A stretch of DNA of 64,000 nt from Pseudomonadaceae bacterium. Lineage in GTDB: Bacteria; Pseudomonadota; Gammaproteobacteria; Pseudomonadales; Pseudomonadaceae. The stretch spans positions 372,001 to 436,000 of the forward strand of contig CAAFUS010000017.1 in the NCBI GenBank assembly GCA_900766265.1, written 5' to 3'. Below, one piece after another: positions 17,091 through 25,673 of the stretch; position 1 is the stretch's first letter; every line of letters starts with the position of its first letter. Under the pieces are notes generated by a model. The model did not search any database and had not been told where the DNA came from. It saw nothing but the letters and a program-made list of their open reading frames with translations. A program made the position numbers and the translations under genes.

Positions 17091-18212
17091 TCACGGGTTC
17101 AGGCGTTGACGCAGCTGCACCGCGACGTCCGGCTGATCGATGAACAGGCCATCGACGCCGGCGTCGAGGAAGGCGCGGATTTCCGCCTCGATGTCGCCGC
17201 GGTCCTGCGGCTCGGTGCCGTTGCGCAGGTTCGCCGGCAGGAACGCGTTCTCGGCCCGGAACGTGTACGGGTGGACCTTCAGCCCGGCGGCGTGGGCGTC
17301 GGCGACGAAGCGGGTAGGGGTGCCGAGGTTGCCGTTGGCATCGCGGGGGATGACGTAGCTCTTGTCCGGGCCGACGCCGGCGGCGTAGCGGGCGATTTCA
17401 CGCAGACCGGCTGGGGTGGCCATTTGCGCGTAGGTCAGGCCCGTGCCGCGCACCTGCTGGTCATAGGGCTGGCCGGAGCCGAACAGCTGCACCAGGCGGA
17501 TCGAGGTCATGCGGCTCAGCGCCTTGAGGTTGTCCACTTCGAACGACTGGATGTACACCGGCGAACGCGGGCTGTTGTATCCGTTGCGCTGGAGGATGCG
17601 CACCAGCGGTCTTTCCATCGCCAGGCCCAACTGCTGAAAGTGAGTCCCGTGCTTGAGTTCCGGATACAGTCCGATGACCCGCTGCTGGCTCAGCTGCAGC
17701 GATTTCACCAGGTCGATGATCTCCTGCAGGGTCGGGATTTCAAGGCCCCCGTCCAAGCGGGCGTTACCGGGACGGATCTGCGGGATGCGTTCGATGGCGC
17801 GCAGCGTCTTGAGCTCGGCCAGGGTGAAATCTTCGCTGAACCAGCCGGTAAGGCTCACGCCGTCGACCGTCTGGGTGCGCTTGCGATCGGCGAATTCCGG
17901 CCGCTGCGAGACATCTGTGGTCAGACCCAGTTCGTTGTCGTGGCGGGCAACGAGCTGGCCGTCCTTGGTCATGACCAGGTCCGGCTCCACGTAATCGGCG
18001 CCCTGCATCACCGCCAGCGCGTAAGCGGCCAGGGTGTGTTCGGGCACGTAGCCACTGGCACCTCGGTGGGCAATGATCAGGGGGTCGGCGTCAGCGCGGT
18101 CCTTGTGTACGGCCGCGGCGTTGTCGCCGGGTGCGGCGAAGGTGGCAAGCGGTAGCAGCAGGCCGAAGGCGGCCAGCCAGTTGCGGAGCACAGCGTTTTT
18201 CTTGTCGGCCAT
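17091..18212 (-). CDS. glpQ: Glycerophosphodiester phosphodiesterase, periplasmic
   Basis: A 373-residue periplasmic enzyme that hydrolyses glycerophosphodiesters to sn-glycerol-3-phosphate and an alcohol. A signal peptide (LRNWLAAFGLLLPLATFAA) precedes the GDPD TIM barrel. Catalytic elements: IIAHRGASGYVPEHT (His and Arg), GADYVEPDLVMTKDGQLVARHD (metal-binding Glu and Asp, second His), and a C-terminal DGLFIDQPD. ATG 18212 has a CCAGGAGAG site and is preferred over a longer frame. A Pho-box-like sequence lies about 50 bp upstream, which suits a phosphate-scavenging enzyme and links it to the phosphorus cluster at 46-54.5 kb. Confidence 0.93.
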   Translation of the reverse strand: MADKKNAVLRNWLAAFGLLLPLATFAAPGDNAAAVHKDRADADPLIIAHRGASGYVPEHTLAAYALAVMQGADYVEPDLVMTKDGQLVARHDNELGLTTDVSQRPEFADRKRTQTVDGVSLTGWFSEDFTLAELKTLRAIERIPQIRPGNARLDGGLEIPTLQEIIDLVKSLQLSQQRVIGLYPELKHGTHFQQLGLAMERPLVRILQRNGYNSPRSPVYIQSFEVDNLKALSRMTSIRLVQLFGSGQPYDQQVRGTGLTYAQMATPAGLREIARYAAGVGPDKSYVIPRDANGNLGTPTRFVADAHAAGLKVHPYTFRAENAFLPANLRNGTEPQDRGDIEAEIRAFLDAGVDGLFIDQPDVAVQLRQRLNP

Positions 18213-18258
18213 GGTGGCGTCTCTCCTGGGGTGGGAGCCCAAAGGCTGCCTCAGCAAG

Positions 18259-18276
18259 ATGACGAACCCTTGACGC
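18259..18276 (-). promoter_or_regulatory. Candidate Pho box upstream of glpQ
   Basis: Read on the minus strand: GCGTCAA, 4 bp, TCGTCAT. The PhoB consensus is two CTGTCAT half-sites separated by 4 bp; the halves match 4/7 and 5/7 and share the GTCA core in the right 11-bp phase. Moderate match only. Confidence 0.45.
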
Positions 18277-18359
18277 TTTTGCGCGTCTTCATTGCAGTCC
18301 GACGAACGCGACGGCTTTCCGCCGCTTTGCCGGCCGCTCTAGTCTGCTATCCTCCCGCG

Positions 18360-18875
18360 ATGAATACCACTCGTCTGCCTCTCGCCCTCATCGCTGCCGT
18401 GGCCCGTAACGGCGTCATCGGCGTCGACAACCGCCTGCCCTGGCACCTGCCCGCCGAGCTGAAGTACTTCAAGTCCGTCACGCTCGGCAAGCCCGTGCTC
18501 ATGGGGCGCAAGACCTGGGAGTCCCTCGGCCGCCCGCTGCCCGGCCGTCTCAACCTGGTGATCAGCCGTCAGGCGGGCTACTCGCCGGAGGGCGCCGAAG
18601 CCTTCGCCAGCCTCGACGAGGCGCTGGTTCGCGGCGACACCTGGGGACGCGAGCAGGGTGCCGTCGAGCAAATGCTGATCGGTGGGGCACAACTCTACGC
18701 ACAGGCGCTGCCGCAGGTGCAACGTCTTTATCTGACGCGGGTGGACCTGGCGCCGGAGGGCGATGCCTTCTTTCCCGCCTGGGACGAGGCGCAATGGCGC
18801 CGCGTCAGGCGTGACGAGCATGCCGCCGAGGGCGACCGCCCGGGTTATGCCTGCGAAGTCTGGGAACGCCGCTGA
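18360..18875 (+). CDS. folA: Dihydrofolate reductase
   Basis: Reduces dihydrofolate to tetrahydrofolate with NADPH, closing the cycle opened by ThyA. 171 residues, normal for the family. The N-terminal LIAAVARNGVIGVDNRLPWHLPAELKYFK holds the substrate Asp-equivalent region (RLPWHLP), followed by VLMGRKTWESLGRPLPGRLN (cofactor site) and MLIGGAQLYAQALPQVQRLYLTRV. The ATG at 18360 is used because homology begins there. It is divergent from glpQ and convergent with the phosphoesterase gene, with 2 bp between stops. Confidence 0.96.
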   Translation: MNTTRLPLALIAAVARNGVIGVDNRLPWHLPAELKYFKSVTLGKPVLMGRKTWESLGRPLPGRLNLVISRQAGYSPEGAEAFASLDEALVRGDTWGREQGAVEQMLIGGAQLYAQALPQVQRLYLTRVDLAPEGDAFFPAWDEAQWRRVRRDEHAAEGDRPGYACEVWERR

Positions 18876-18877
18876 GT

Positions 18878-19357
18878 TCAGCCCAGCGTCAGCAGCTCGG
18901 GTTTCACGTCGCGCCCTTTGATATGCAGCAGCGCCAGGCTGATCGGCAGCTTGAAGCGGCGCGGCCCCGCGCTGCCCGGGTTGAGGTAAATCACCCCGTC
19001 GCGCTCTTCCACTGCCGGCTTGTGGGAATGACCACTGACCACCACGCGAATCCCCTCGGCGGCGGGATCGATGTCCAGTTCCTTGAGGTCGTGCAACAGG
19101 TAGAGCGAAACCCGACCGAAGTGGATGACCAGGCGCTCCGGAATCGCTTGCGCCCAGTCCTGCTGATCGTTGTTGCCGCGTACGACCGAGAGCGGCGCGA
19201 GGCGTTCGAGTGCCTGCAGGATTTCCGGCTTGCCGATGTCGCCGGCGTGGACGATGTGATCGCAGCCGCGCAGGCGTTCCAGAGCCTCGGGACGCAGCAG
19301 GCCGTGGGTGTCGGCGATCAGTCCGATACGCAGCGCTCGGTGGGTCGGAAGGTCCAT
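18878..19357 (-). CDS. YfcE/MJ0936-type metallophosphoesterase
   Basis: A 159-residue single-domain calcineurin-like phosphoesterase. The metal-binding motifs appear in order: IADTHGLLRPE, HAGDIGKPEIL, VRGNNDQQDW (GNND in place of GNCD), and VSGHSHKP, with a final LNPGSAGPRRF. Members hydrolyse phosphodiesters with Mn2+ or Ni2+ in vitro, but the cellular substrate is unknown. Gene order folA-phosphoesterase-ilvD matches P. aeruginosa, from memory. Confidence 0.9.
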   Translation of the reverse strand: MDLPTHRALRIGLIADTHGLLRPEALERLRGCDHIVHAGDIGKPEILQALERLAPLSVVRGNNDQQDWAQAIPERLVIHFGRVSLYLLHDLKELDIDPAAEGIRVVVSGHSHKPAVEERDGVIYLNPGSAGPRRFKLPISLALLHIKGRDVKPELLTLG

Positions 19358-19592
19358 GGGAAGCTCCGTCTTGCCGGGGGAGAGGTAGCCAGTGGCTATG
19401 CATGAAACGCCCTAAAGCGCAGCGATGCAAGCCCAACGGGGCGTGCGGCCCGGCGTCAGGCGCAATGCCCGGTGAGCGTCATCCAGGCGGTGTCCGGCAG
19501 GTTCGATGGGGCGGTTTCGACGGCCATTGCCGCTCCGGCGGTGCGGCGACCCGCGAGGAGTTGGGCGTTGTTCGAGTCGCTGGAAGGCAGGC

Positions 19593-19640
19593 GCCGCCCT
19601 GGGGCGGCGTGCCTGGGGCCGCTCCCGTTGGGAGGCGGCC
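19593..19640 (-). terminator. Two hairpins downstream of ilvD
   Basis: Just beyond the ilvD stop, the minus strand can fold GGCCGC-C-TCCC/GGGA-GCGGCC (19617-19640, one-base bulge) and then GCCGCC/GGCGGC (19593-19608). Neither is followed by a T-tract, so termination is likely but not canonical. Confidence 0.4.
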
Positions 19641-19649
19641 GGTGGGTCG

Positions 19650-21488
19650 TCAATCGTCCAGCATGGCCTTGTTGCGTACCGCGCCCTTGTCGGCGCTGGT
19701 GGCGAGCAGCGCGTATGCCTTGAGCGCGGTGGTCACCTTGCGTGCGCGAGGCGCGACCGGCTTCCACCCTTTCTTGTCCTGCTCGATGCGGCGGTGGGAC
19801 AGCTCTTCGTCGCTTACCAGCAGGTTGATGCTGCGGTTGGGGATATCGATCAGCACCTTGTCGCCGTCCTGAACCAGGCCGATGGCGCCGCCAGCCGCCG
19901 CTTCAGGCGAGGCGTGGCCGATGGACAGGCCCGAGGTGCCGCCGGAGAAGCGGCCGTCGGTGAGCAGGGCGCAGGCCTTGCCCAGGCCCTTGGACTTCAG
20001 GTAGCTGGTCGGATACAGCATTTCCTGCATGCCCGGGCCGCCCTTCGGGCCTTCGTAGCGGATGATGACAATGTCGCCGGCTTTCACCTCATCATTGAGG
20101 ATGCCTTTCACCGCGCTGTCCTGGCTTTCGAAGATCTTGGCGTTGCCTTCGAAGACGAGGATGGACTCGTCCACCCCGGCAGTCTTCACCACGCAACCGT
20201 CCAGCGCGATGTTGCCGTAGAGCACGGCGAGGCCGCCCTCCTGGGAGTAGGCATGCTCGACGCTGCGGATGCAGCCGTTCTCGCGGTCGTCGTCCAGGGT
20301 GTCCCAACGGGTGGACTGGCTGAAGGCCGTCTGGGTCGGGATGCCTGCCGGGCCGGCCTTGTAAAAGGTCTTCACGGCTTCGTCCTGGGTGACGGTGACG
20401 TCCCACTTCTCGATGGCTTCGCCCAGGGTGCGGCTGTGCACGGTGGGCAGGTCCGTGTTGAGCAAGCCGCCACGGGCCAGCTCGCCGAGAATGCCGATGA
20501 TGCCACCGGCGCGGTGCACATCTTCCATGTGGTACTTCTGGATGTTCGGCGCGACCTTGCACAGCTGCGGCACCTTGCGTGACAGCGCGTCGATGGCGCG
20601 CAGATCGAAATCGACCTCGGCCTCCTGGGCCGCGGCGAGCAGGTGCAGGATGGTGTTGGTCGAGCCGCCCATGGCGATGTCCAGCGTCATCGCGTTCTCG
20701 AACGCCTGATAGTTGGCGATGTTGCGCGGCAGGACCGACTCGTCGCCTTCGCCGTAATAGCGCTTGCACAGCTCGACGGCCGTGCGGCCGGCCTGCAGGA
20801 AAAGCTGTTCGCGGTCGGCGTGGGTGGCGAGCAGCGAGCCGTTGCCCGGCAGCGCCAGGCCCAGGGCTTCGGTCAGGCAGTTCATCGAGTTTGCGGTGAA
20901 CATCCCCGAGCAGCTGCCGCAGGTCGGGCAGGCGCTGCGTTCGTATTCGGCGACCGTCTCGTCGGATGCGGTGCTATCGGCCGCGATGACCATCGCGTCG
21001 ACCAGGTCCAGGCCATGGCTGGCGAGCTTGGTCTTGCCGGCTTCCATCGGGCCGCCGGAGACGAAGACCACCGGGATGTTCAGGCGCAGGGCGGCCATCA
21101 GCATGCCGGGGGTGATCTTGTCGCAGTTGGAGATGCAGACGATGGCGTCGGCGCAGTGGGCGTTGACCATGTACTCGACCGAGTCGGCGATGATCTCGCG
21201 CGAAGGCAGCGAATAGAGCATGCCGTCGTGGCCCATGGCGATGCCGTCGTCGACGGCGATGGTGTTGAACTCCTTGGCGACGCCGCCGTGTTTCTCGATC
21301 TCGCGGGCTACCAGTTGGCCCAGATCCTTCAGGTGCACGTGGCCGGGTACGAACTGCGTGAAGGAGTTGGCGATGGCGATGATCGGCTTCTTGAAGTCTT
21401 CGTCCTTCATCCCGGTGGCTCGCCACAGCGCGCGGGCGCCGGCCATGTTGCGGCCATGGGTGGAGGTTTTCGAGCGATAGTCAGGCAT
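19650..21488 (-). CDS. ilvD: Dihydroxy-acid dehydratase
   Basis: Fe-S enzyme that dehydrates dihydroxy-isovalerate and dihydroxy-methylvalerate, the third common step of valine and isoleucine synthesis. 612 residues, as in E. coli IlvD. Cluster and substrate motifs: VCISNCDKITPGMLMAALR, CPTCGSCSGMFTANSMNCL, MTLDIAMGGSTNTILHLLAA, and the C-terminal TDGRFSGGTSGLSIGHASPE. The N-terminus MPDYRSKTSTHGRNMAGAR is standard. Monocistronic by context: 161 bp separate it from the phosphoesterase, and a 326-bp region separates it from the divergent hydrolase gene. Confidence 0.97.
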   Translation of the reverse strand: MPDYRSKTSTHGRNMAGARALWRATGMKDEDFKKPIIAIANSFTQFVPGHVHLKDLGQLVAREIEKHGGVAKEFNTIAVDDGIAMGHDGMLYSLPSREIIADSVEYMVNAHCADAIVCISNCDKITPGMLMAALRLNIPVVFVSGGPMEAGKTKLASHGLDLVDAMVIAADSTASDETVAEYERSACPTCGSCSGMFTANSMNCLTEALGLALPGNGSLLATHADREQLFLQAGRTAVELCKRYYGEGDESVLPRNIANYQAFENAMTLDIAMGGSTNTILHLLAAAQEAEVDFDLRAIDALSRKVPQLCKVAPNIQKYHMEDVHRAGGIIGILGELARGGLLNTDLPTVHSRTLGEAIEKWDVTVTQDEAVKTFYKAGPAGIPTQTAFSQSTRWDTLDDDRENGCIRSVEHAYSQEGGLAVLYGNIALDGCVVKTAGVDESILVFEGNAKIFESQDSAVKGILNDEVKAGDIVIIRYEGPKGGPGMQEMLYPTSYLKSKGLGKACALLTDGRFSGGTSGLSIGHASPEAAAGGAIGLVQDGDKVLIDIPNRSINLLVSDEELSHRRIEQDKKGWKPVAPRARKVTTALKAYALLATSADKGAVRNKAMLDD

Positions 21489-21814
21489 GGCGAGATCTCG
21501 ATTTATTAGGCGTCACGGGGCCGACCAGAATACCCGATTGATTGCAGCCTCTGCACGTGAACGACCAGTGGCCGTGGTCGTCCGCCCGTCCGAGAATCGC
21601 CGCTCTTCCCCCATTCGGGTTATTGGCTGATCGATCGGGCGGCCGCTTACTTGGCACCGAAGCGATGCACCGGGCCGACTTGCGACGGCCGCTCGCTTCA
21701 GGTGACGACGCCACGGGTCACGGGCGGGCACAGTGTGAACCGCAAGCCTGCTCACATCAGGCCGGGAGCTACGAGCGATCGCAACATCCAACGAATAAGA
21801 ATGAGGGATTCACC
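21489..21814. other. 326-bp divergent intergenic region ilvD / hydrolase
   Basis: Holds the promoters of ilvD (minus) and the secreted hydrolase (plus). A TAATAAATCGAG stretch lies just upstream of ilvD. I saw no attenuator peptide rich in branched-chain residues, no clear terminator, and no recognisable regulator site. Confidence 0.4.
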
Positions 21815-22663
21815 ATGCTCAATTTCAGACTCAATGCGGCTGCCGCCTCGATCGGCCTGCTGTTCTCGGTAGCGGCCATGGCCGCGCCGCTGCCGGATAC
21901 CCCCGGGACGCCGTTCCCGTCGGTATCGAACTTCGAACGCTCCGGTCCCTATGCCACCACCAGCCGCAGCGAAGGCCCGAGCTGCCGGGTGTTCCGTCCG
22001 ACCACCCTGGGTCAGAACGGCGTCCGCCATCCGGTCATCCTCTGGGGCAACGGCACCGGCTCCAGCCCGACCACCTATTCATCGCTGCTCAACCACTGGG
22101 CCAGCCACGGTTTCGTAGTCGCCGCGGCAGAAACGTCCAACGCCGGTACCGGGCGCGACATGCTCGCCTGCCTCGATTATCTGGTCAGGGAAAACTCGGC
22201 AAGCTCCGGCACCTATGCGGGACGCCTGAACACCGGACGGGTCGGCACCTCCGGGCATTCCCAGGGCGGCGGTGGTTCGATCATGGCGGGGCAGGACGAT
22301 CGCGTGCGGGTCACCGCGCCCATACAGCCGTACACCATCGGCCTGGGGCACGACAGCGCCTCGCAGCGTAACCAGAAGGGTCCGATGTTCCTGATGACCG
22401 GCGGCAGCGACACCATCGCCATTCCTTATCTGAACGCGCAGCCGGTTTTCAGCCGCGCCAATGTGCCAGTGTTCTGGGGCGAGCGTCGACTGGTCAGCCA
22501 CTTCGAGCCGGTAGGCAACGGTGGCGAGTATCGTGGCCCATCGACCGCCTGGTTCCGCTATCACCTGATGGACGACCAGACCGCGCGCAGCCAGTTCTAC
22601 GGCCGCCTGTGCAGCCTGTGCGTAAGCATCAGCTGGAGCGTGCAGAAGAAGAACATCGACTGA
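21815..22663 (+). CDS. Secreted alpha/beta hydrolase, cutinase/polyesterase-like
   Basis: A 282-residue secreted serine hydrolase of the chlorophyllase/cutinase-like (PETase-type) superfamily. A signal peptide (LNAAAASIGLLFSVAAMAA) is cleaved near residue 23. The triad is visible: nucleophile Ser in GHSQGGGGS, Asp in MTGGSDTIAIP, His in LVSHFEPVGNGGEYRG. HPVILWGNGTGSSPTTYSSL provides the oxyanion region and WFRYHLMDDQTARSQFYG is the usual C-terminal helix. Two Cys in CSLC near the end suggest a disulfide. The start has a GAGGG site. Real substrate unknown: polyesters, lipids or acetylated polymers are possible. Confidence 0.85.
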   Translation: MLNFRLNAAAASIGLLFSVAAMAAPLPDTPGTPFPSVSNFERSGPYATTSRSEGPSCRVFRPTTLGQNGVRHPVILWGNGTGSSPTTYSSLLNHWASHGFVVAAAETSNAGTGRDMLACLDYLVRENSASSGTYAGRLNTGRVGTSGHSQGGGGSIMAGQDDRVRVTAPIQPYTIGLGHDSASQRNQKGPMFLMTGGSDTIAIPYLNAQPVFSRANVPVFWGERRLVSHFEPVGNGGEYRGPSTAWFRYHLMDDQTARSQFYGRLCSLCVSISWSVQKKNID

Positions 22664-22682
22664 CATTGCTCGTGGCTAAAAG

Positions 22683-22711
22683 AAAGCCCCGGTTTTACCG
22701 GGGCTTTTTCT
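22683..22711 (+). terminator. Intrinsic terminator of the hydrolase gene
   Basis: AAAGCCCCGG, loop TTTTA, CCGGGGCTTT followed by TTC and T residues: a near-perfect 10-bp stem with a T-tract, 20 bp after the hydrolase stop. Being symmetrical with A residues on the other flank, it may also serve rlmI on the minus strand. Confidence 0.9.
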
Positions 22712-22751
22712 TCAGACGGGCAATCCGCCGCGAAGGCTGGCGGCGGTGCGC

Positions 22752-23948
22752 TCAACCGTTGGGCAGCAGGCGGCAGGTGAGGCTCTTGATGTAGCGCGTC
22801 TCGGGAATCGCGGGGTGCACCGGGTGGTCAGGCCCCTGGGCGCCGCGCTCGAGCAGCTGGATGTTGCGGTCCAGGTGGCGGGCGCTGGAGAGCAGGATGT
22901 TCTGCAGGTCGTCTTCGGGAAGGTGCATGGAGCACGACGCGCTCACCAGGACCCCGTCCTTGCTCAGCAGGCGCATCGCCTGCTCGTTGAGGCGGCGATA
23001 GGCTGCTTCGCCGTTCTTCAGGTCCTTCTTGCGCTTGATGAATGCCGGCGGGTCGGCGATGACCACGTCGAAGCGCTCTTCGGCGGCCTTGAGCTCCTTG
23101 ATCGCCTCGAACACGTCGCCCTCGACGCTGACCAGGCGCTCGGCGACGCCATTGAGGGTGGCGTTGCGCTCGACCCCATCGAGGGCGAAGGCCGAGGCGT
23201 CGACGCACATCACTTCGGTCGCGCCGAAGGCGGCCGCCTGCACGCCCCAGCCACCGATGTAGCTGAACAGGTCGAGCACGCGCTTGCCTTTGACGTAGGG
23301 CGCCAGGCGCGCGCGGTTCATGCGGTGGTCATAGAACCAGCCGGTCTTCTGGCCCTGCATCACCGGGGCCTCGAACTTCACGCCGTTCTCTTCCAGCGCG
23401 ACCCACTCGGGGACCACGCCGAAGGCGGTGTCGACGTAGCGTTCGAGTCCTTCGGCGTCGCGCGCGCTGGAGTCGTTCTTCCACAGCACGCCGCGTGGCT
23501 TGAGTACCTGCACCAGGGCTTCGAGGACGGCCTCGCGGTGCTGCTCCATGGTGGCCGAGGCGATCTGCACCACCAGGATGTCGTTGAAGCGATCGACCAC
23601 CAGGCCGGGCAGCAGGTCGGAGTCGCCGTAGACCAGGCGGTAGCAGGGCTGGTCGAACAGCCGTTCGCGCAACGACAGCGCCACCTTGATCCGGTGCACC
23701 AGCAGCGACTTGTCGAGGCTGTGCTTGAGGTCGCGCGACAGCAGGCGCGCGCAGATCAGGTTGTTCGGCGACACGCCGACGATGCCCAGCGGTCGCCCGC
23801 CTGCGGCTTCGAGCACGGCCTGGGCCCCGACCGGGAAGGCGTTGAGCGGGGTCACGGCGGTGTCGATCTCGTTGCTGTAGACCCACAGGTGGCCGGCGCG
23901 CAGGCGACGGTCGGCGTTGGCTTTGAGGCGCAGGCTGGGCAGTGTCAT
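22752..23948 (-). CDS. rlmI: 23S rRNA (cytosine-1962 C5)-methyltransferase
   Basis: A 398-residue SAM-dependent rRNA methyltransferase. N-terminal PUA domain (residues 1-75; RLRAGHLWVYSNEID), an EEHEA-like middle domain, then a Rossmann methyltransferase: VLDLFSYIGGWGVQAAAFGA (SAM motif I), VDASAFALDGVERNATLNG, ADPPAFIKRKKDL (motif IV) and SASCSMHLPEDD with the catalytic Cys. The start at 23948 (MTLPSLRLK) has GGAGC six bases upstream; a start five codons earlier is less likely. RlmI of E. coli modifies C1962; assignment is by family similarity. Confidence 0.9.
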   Translation of the reverse strand: MTLPSLRLKANADRRLRAGHLWVYSNEIDTAVTPLNAFPVGAQAVLEAAGGRPLGIVGVSPNNLICARLLSRDLKHSLDKSLLVHRIKVALSLRERLFDQPCYRLVYGDSDLLPGLVVDRFNDILVVQIASATMEQHREAVLEALVQVLKPRGVLWKNDSSARDAEGLERYVDTAFGVVPEWVALEENGVKFEAPVMQGQKTGWFYDHRMNRARLAPYVKGKRVLDLFSYIGGWGVQAAAFGATEVMCVDASAFALDGVERNATLNGVAERLVSVEGDVFEAIKELKAAEERFDVVIADPPAFIKRKKDLKNGEAAYRRLNEQAMRLLSKDGVLVSASCSMHLPEDDLQNILLSSARHLDRNIQLLERGAQGPDHPVHPAIPETRYIKSLTCRLLPNG

Positions 23949-24064
23949 AAGGCGCTCCGGCAAAAGGGGCGGGATTATAGGCTAAAGCCACAGGCACCAG
24001 GCACCGGCTGCGGGCGGCTTCTGAGGCCGCCTCGGCAGCGCGGGCCGGAGGGGTGCAATGGCGG

Positions 24065-24607
24065 TCAGACCGCTGCCAGTGCGTCGATCAGGGCTTGACT
24101 GAAGGCGGGGATGTCGTCCGGCTTGCGGCTGCTGATCAGATGGCCGTCGACCACCACTTGCTCGTCGACCCAGTTGGCGCCGGCGTTCTTCAGGTCGTCG
24201 GTCAGCGAGGGCCAGCTGGTCATGCGCTTGCCCTTGGCCAGGTCGGCCGAGATCAGCAGCCAGCTGCCGTGGCAGATCACCGCGATGGTCTTGTTGGCGC
24301 GGGCGGCGTCGCGAACCAGTTCTTGGGCCATCTCGTCGGTGCGGATGGTGTCGGAGTTGACCACCCCGCCGGGCAGCAGGATGGCGTCGTAATCCTCGGC
24401 GTGGATGCTGTCGAAGGTGTTGTCCACCGAAAACTCGTCCGCCGGCGTGGTGTGGTTCCAGCCGGTGACCTTGCCGCTCTTGGCGGAGATGATCTCGGCC
24501 TTGGCGCCCGCTTTCTCGAGCGCCTCCTTCGGGCCGGTCAGCTCGACCTGTTCGAAGCCATCGGTGACCAGGATAGCGACGCGTTTACCTGCGATGTCAT
24601 TGGCCAT
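24065..24607 (-). CDS. pfpI: DJ-1/PfpI family protein
   Basis: A 180-residue class I glutamine amidotransferase-like protein. MANDIAGKRVAILVTDGFEQVELTGP has the acidic Glu that tunes the nucleophile, and VICHGSWLLISADLAKGKRMTSWPSL has the nucleophilic Cys elbow and following His-Gly. This subfamily is reported as intracellular proteases or, more recently, deglycases; activity is disputed. In P. aeruginosa the equivalent pfpI affects DNA protection and stress tolerance, by recollection. ATG 24607 has a GAGGAGG site, so the 26-codon upstream extension is rejected. Divergent from the HDOD gene. Confidence 0.9.
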   Translation of the reverse strand: MANDIAGKRVAILVTDGFEQVELTGPKEALEKAGAKAEIISAKSGKVTGWNHTTPADEFSVDNTFDSIHAEDYDAILLPGGVVNSDTIRTDEMAQELVRDAARANKTIAVICHGSWLLISADLAKGKRMTSWPSLTDDLKNAGANWVDEQVVVDGHLISSRKPDDIPAFSQALIDALAAV

Positions 24608-24738
24608 GTTGCCTCCTCCTCGTAACGAAAAAAGGACACGCCATTTGGCGCTGCTCACTTGAAATCCGACCACCTTCTCGGCCAAAGTTTCGCTCCGGCC
24701 ACAGGATGGCCAATTGCCTTCCCTCTCGAGTCGTTGCC

Positions 24739-25605
24739 ATGGCCGTCGAACTAACCGCGGAGCAGATCCGCCATGTGTTGCAGGGAATCAGCGTGCCGCC
24801 GCAGCCGCAGATCCTGGTCGACCTGCAGATGGAACAGGTGATGCCGGTTCCGGACCTCAAGATCATCGCCCGGTTGATCAGCCAGGACCCGGGGCTTTCC
24901 GGGGCGCTGCTGAAGATCGTTAATTCGCGGTTCTTCGAACTGTCCAACCGCATCGCCTCGATCCAGCAGGCGGTCAATCTGCTGGGTTGCGACTCGGTGA
25001 TCAACCTGATCAACGCCCAGTCGATCAAGGGCGAGATGAGCGACGAGACCATCGTCACCCTCAACCGCTTCTGGGACACCGCCCAGGACGTCGCCATGAC
25101 CAGCCTGACCCTGGCCAAGCGGATCGGCTACCAGGCCCCCGACGAGGCCTATACCCTCGGGCTGTTCCACGACTGTGGCATTCCGCTGATGCTCAAGCGC
25201 TTCCCCAACTACATGGGCGTGCTCGAAGAGGCCTATGCCAGCTGCTGCGCCGACCAGCGCATCGTCGATGTGGAAAATCGCGTGCTCAACACCAACCACG
25301 CGGTGGTCGGCTACTTCACCGCCAAGTCCTGGAACCTGCCACTGCGGCTGTGCGACGCGATCGCCAATCACCACAACGCCTGGTCGCTGTTCGTCGACGA
25401 TTCTGGGCGCGATGCCCAGCTCAAGACGCTGCTGGCGATCCTTAAGATGGCCGAGCACATTTGCGCCTGCCACCGCGTGCTCGGCGGGCAGGAAGAGGAC
25501 CATGAGTGGGAGCACATTTCCCAGCTGGTGCTCGAATACGTGGGCCTGTCCGAATACGATTTCCTCAACCTCAAGGACAGCATCCGCGAACTCGGCGTGG
25601 CCTAG
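24739..25605 (+). CDS. HDOD domain protein
   Basis: A 288-residue cytoplasmic signalling-type protein made almost entirely of an HDOD domain (degenerate HD). PPQPQILVDLQMEQV, ARLISQDPGLSGALLKIVNS and ASIQQAVNLLGCDSVINLI are the standard N-terminal helices; GLFHDCGIPLMLKRFP keeps an HD pair and AIANHHNAW follows. HDOD proteins lack clear hydrolase activity and act in regulatory chains, often with c-di-GMP systems. I use ATG 24739 (MAVELTAEQ); an in-frame ATG at 24706 adds 11 residues, and neither has a strong ribosome site. mutM follows 68 bp downstream. Confidence 0.87.
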   Translation: MAVELTAEQIRHVLQGISVPPQPQILVDLQMEQVMPVPDLKIIARLISQDPGLSGALLKIVNSRFFELSNRIASIQQAVNLLGCDSVINLINAQSIKGEMSDETIVTLNRFWDTAQDVAMTSLTLAKRIGYQAPDEAYTLGLFHDCGIPLMLKRFPNYMGVLEEAYASCCADQRIVDVENRVLNTNHAVVGYFTAKSWNLPLRLCDAIANHHNAWSLFVDDSGRDAQLKTLLAILKMAEHICACHRVLGGQEEDHEWEHISQLVLEYVGLSEYDFLNLKDSIRELGVA

Positions 25606-25673
25606 TGCCGCGCCTCGTCGGCCGGCGGCGTTCCTGCTAGGGTAGCCGCCCGCATCCCCACGCTCCGTTTGCC

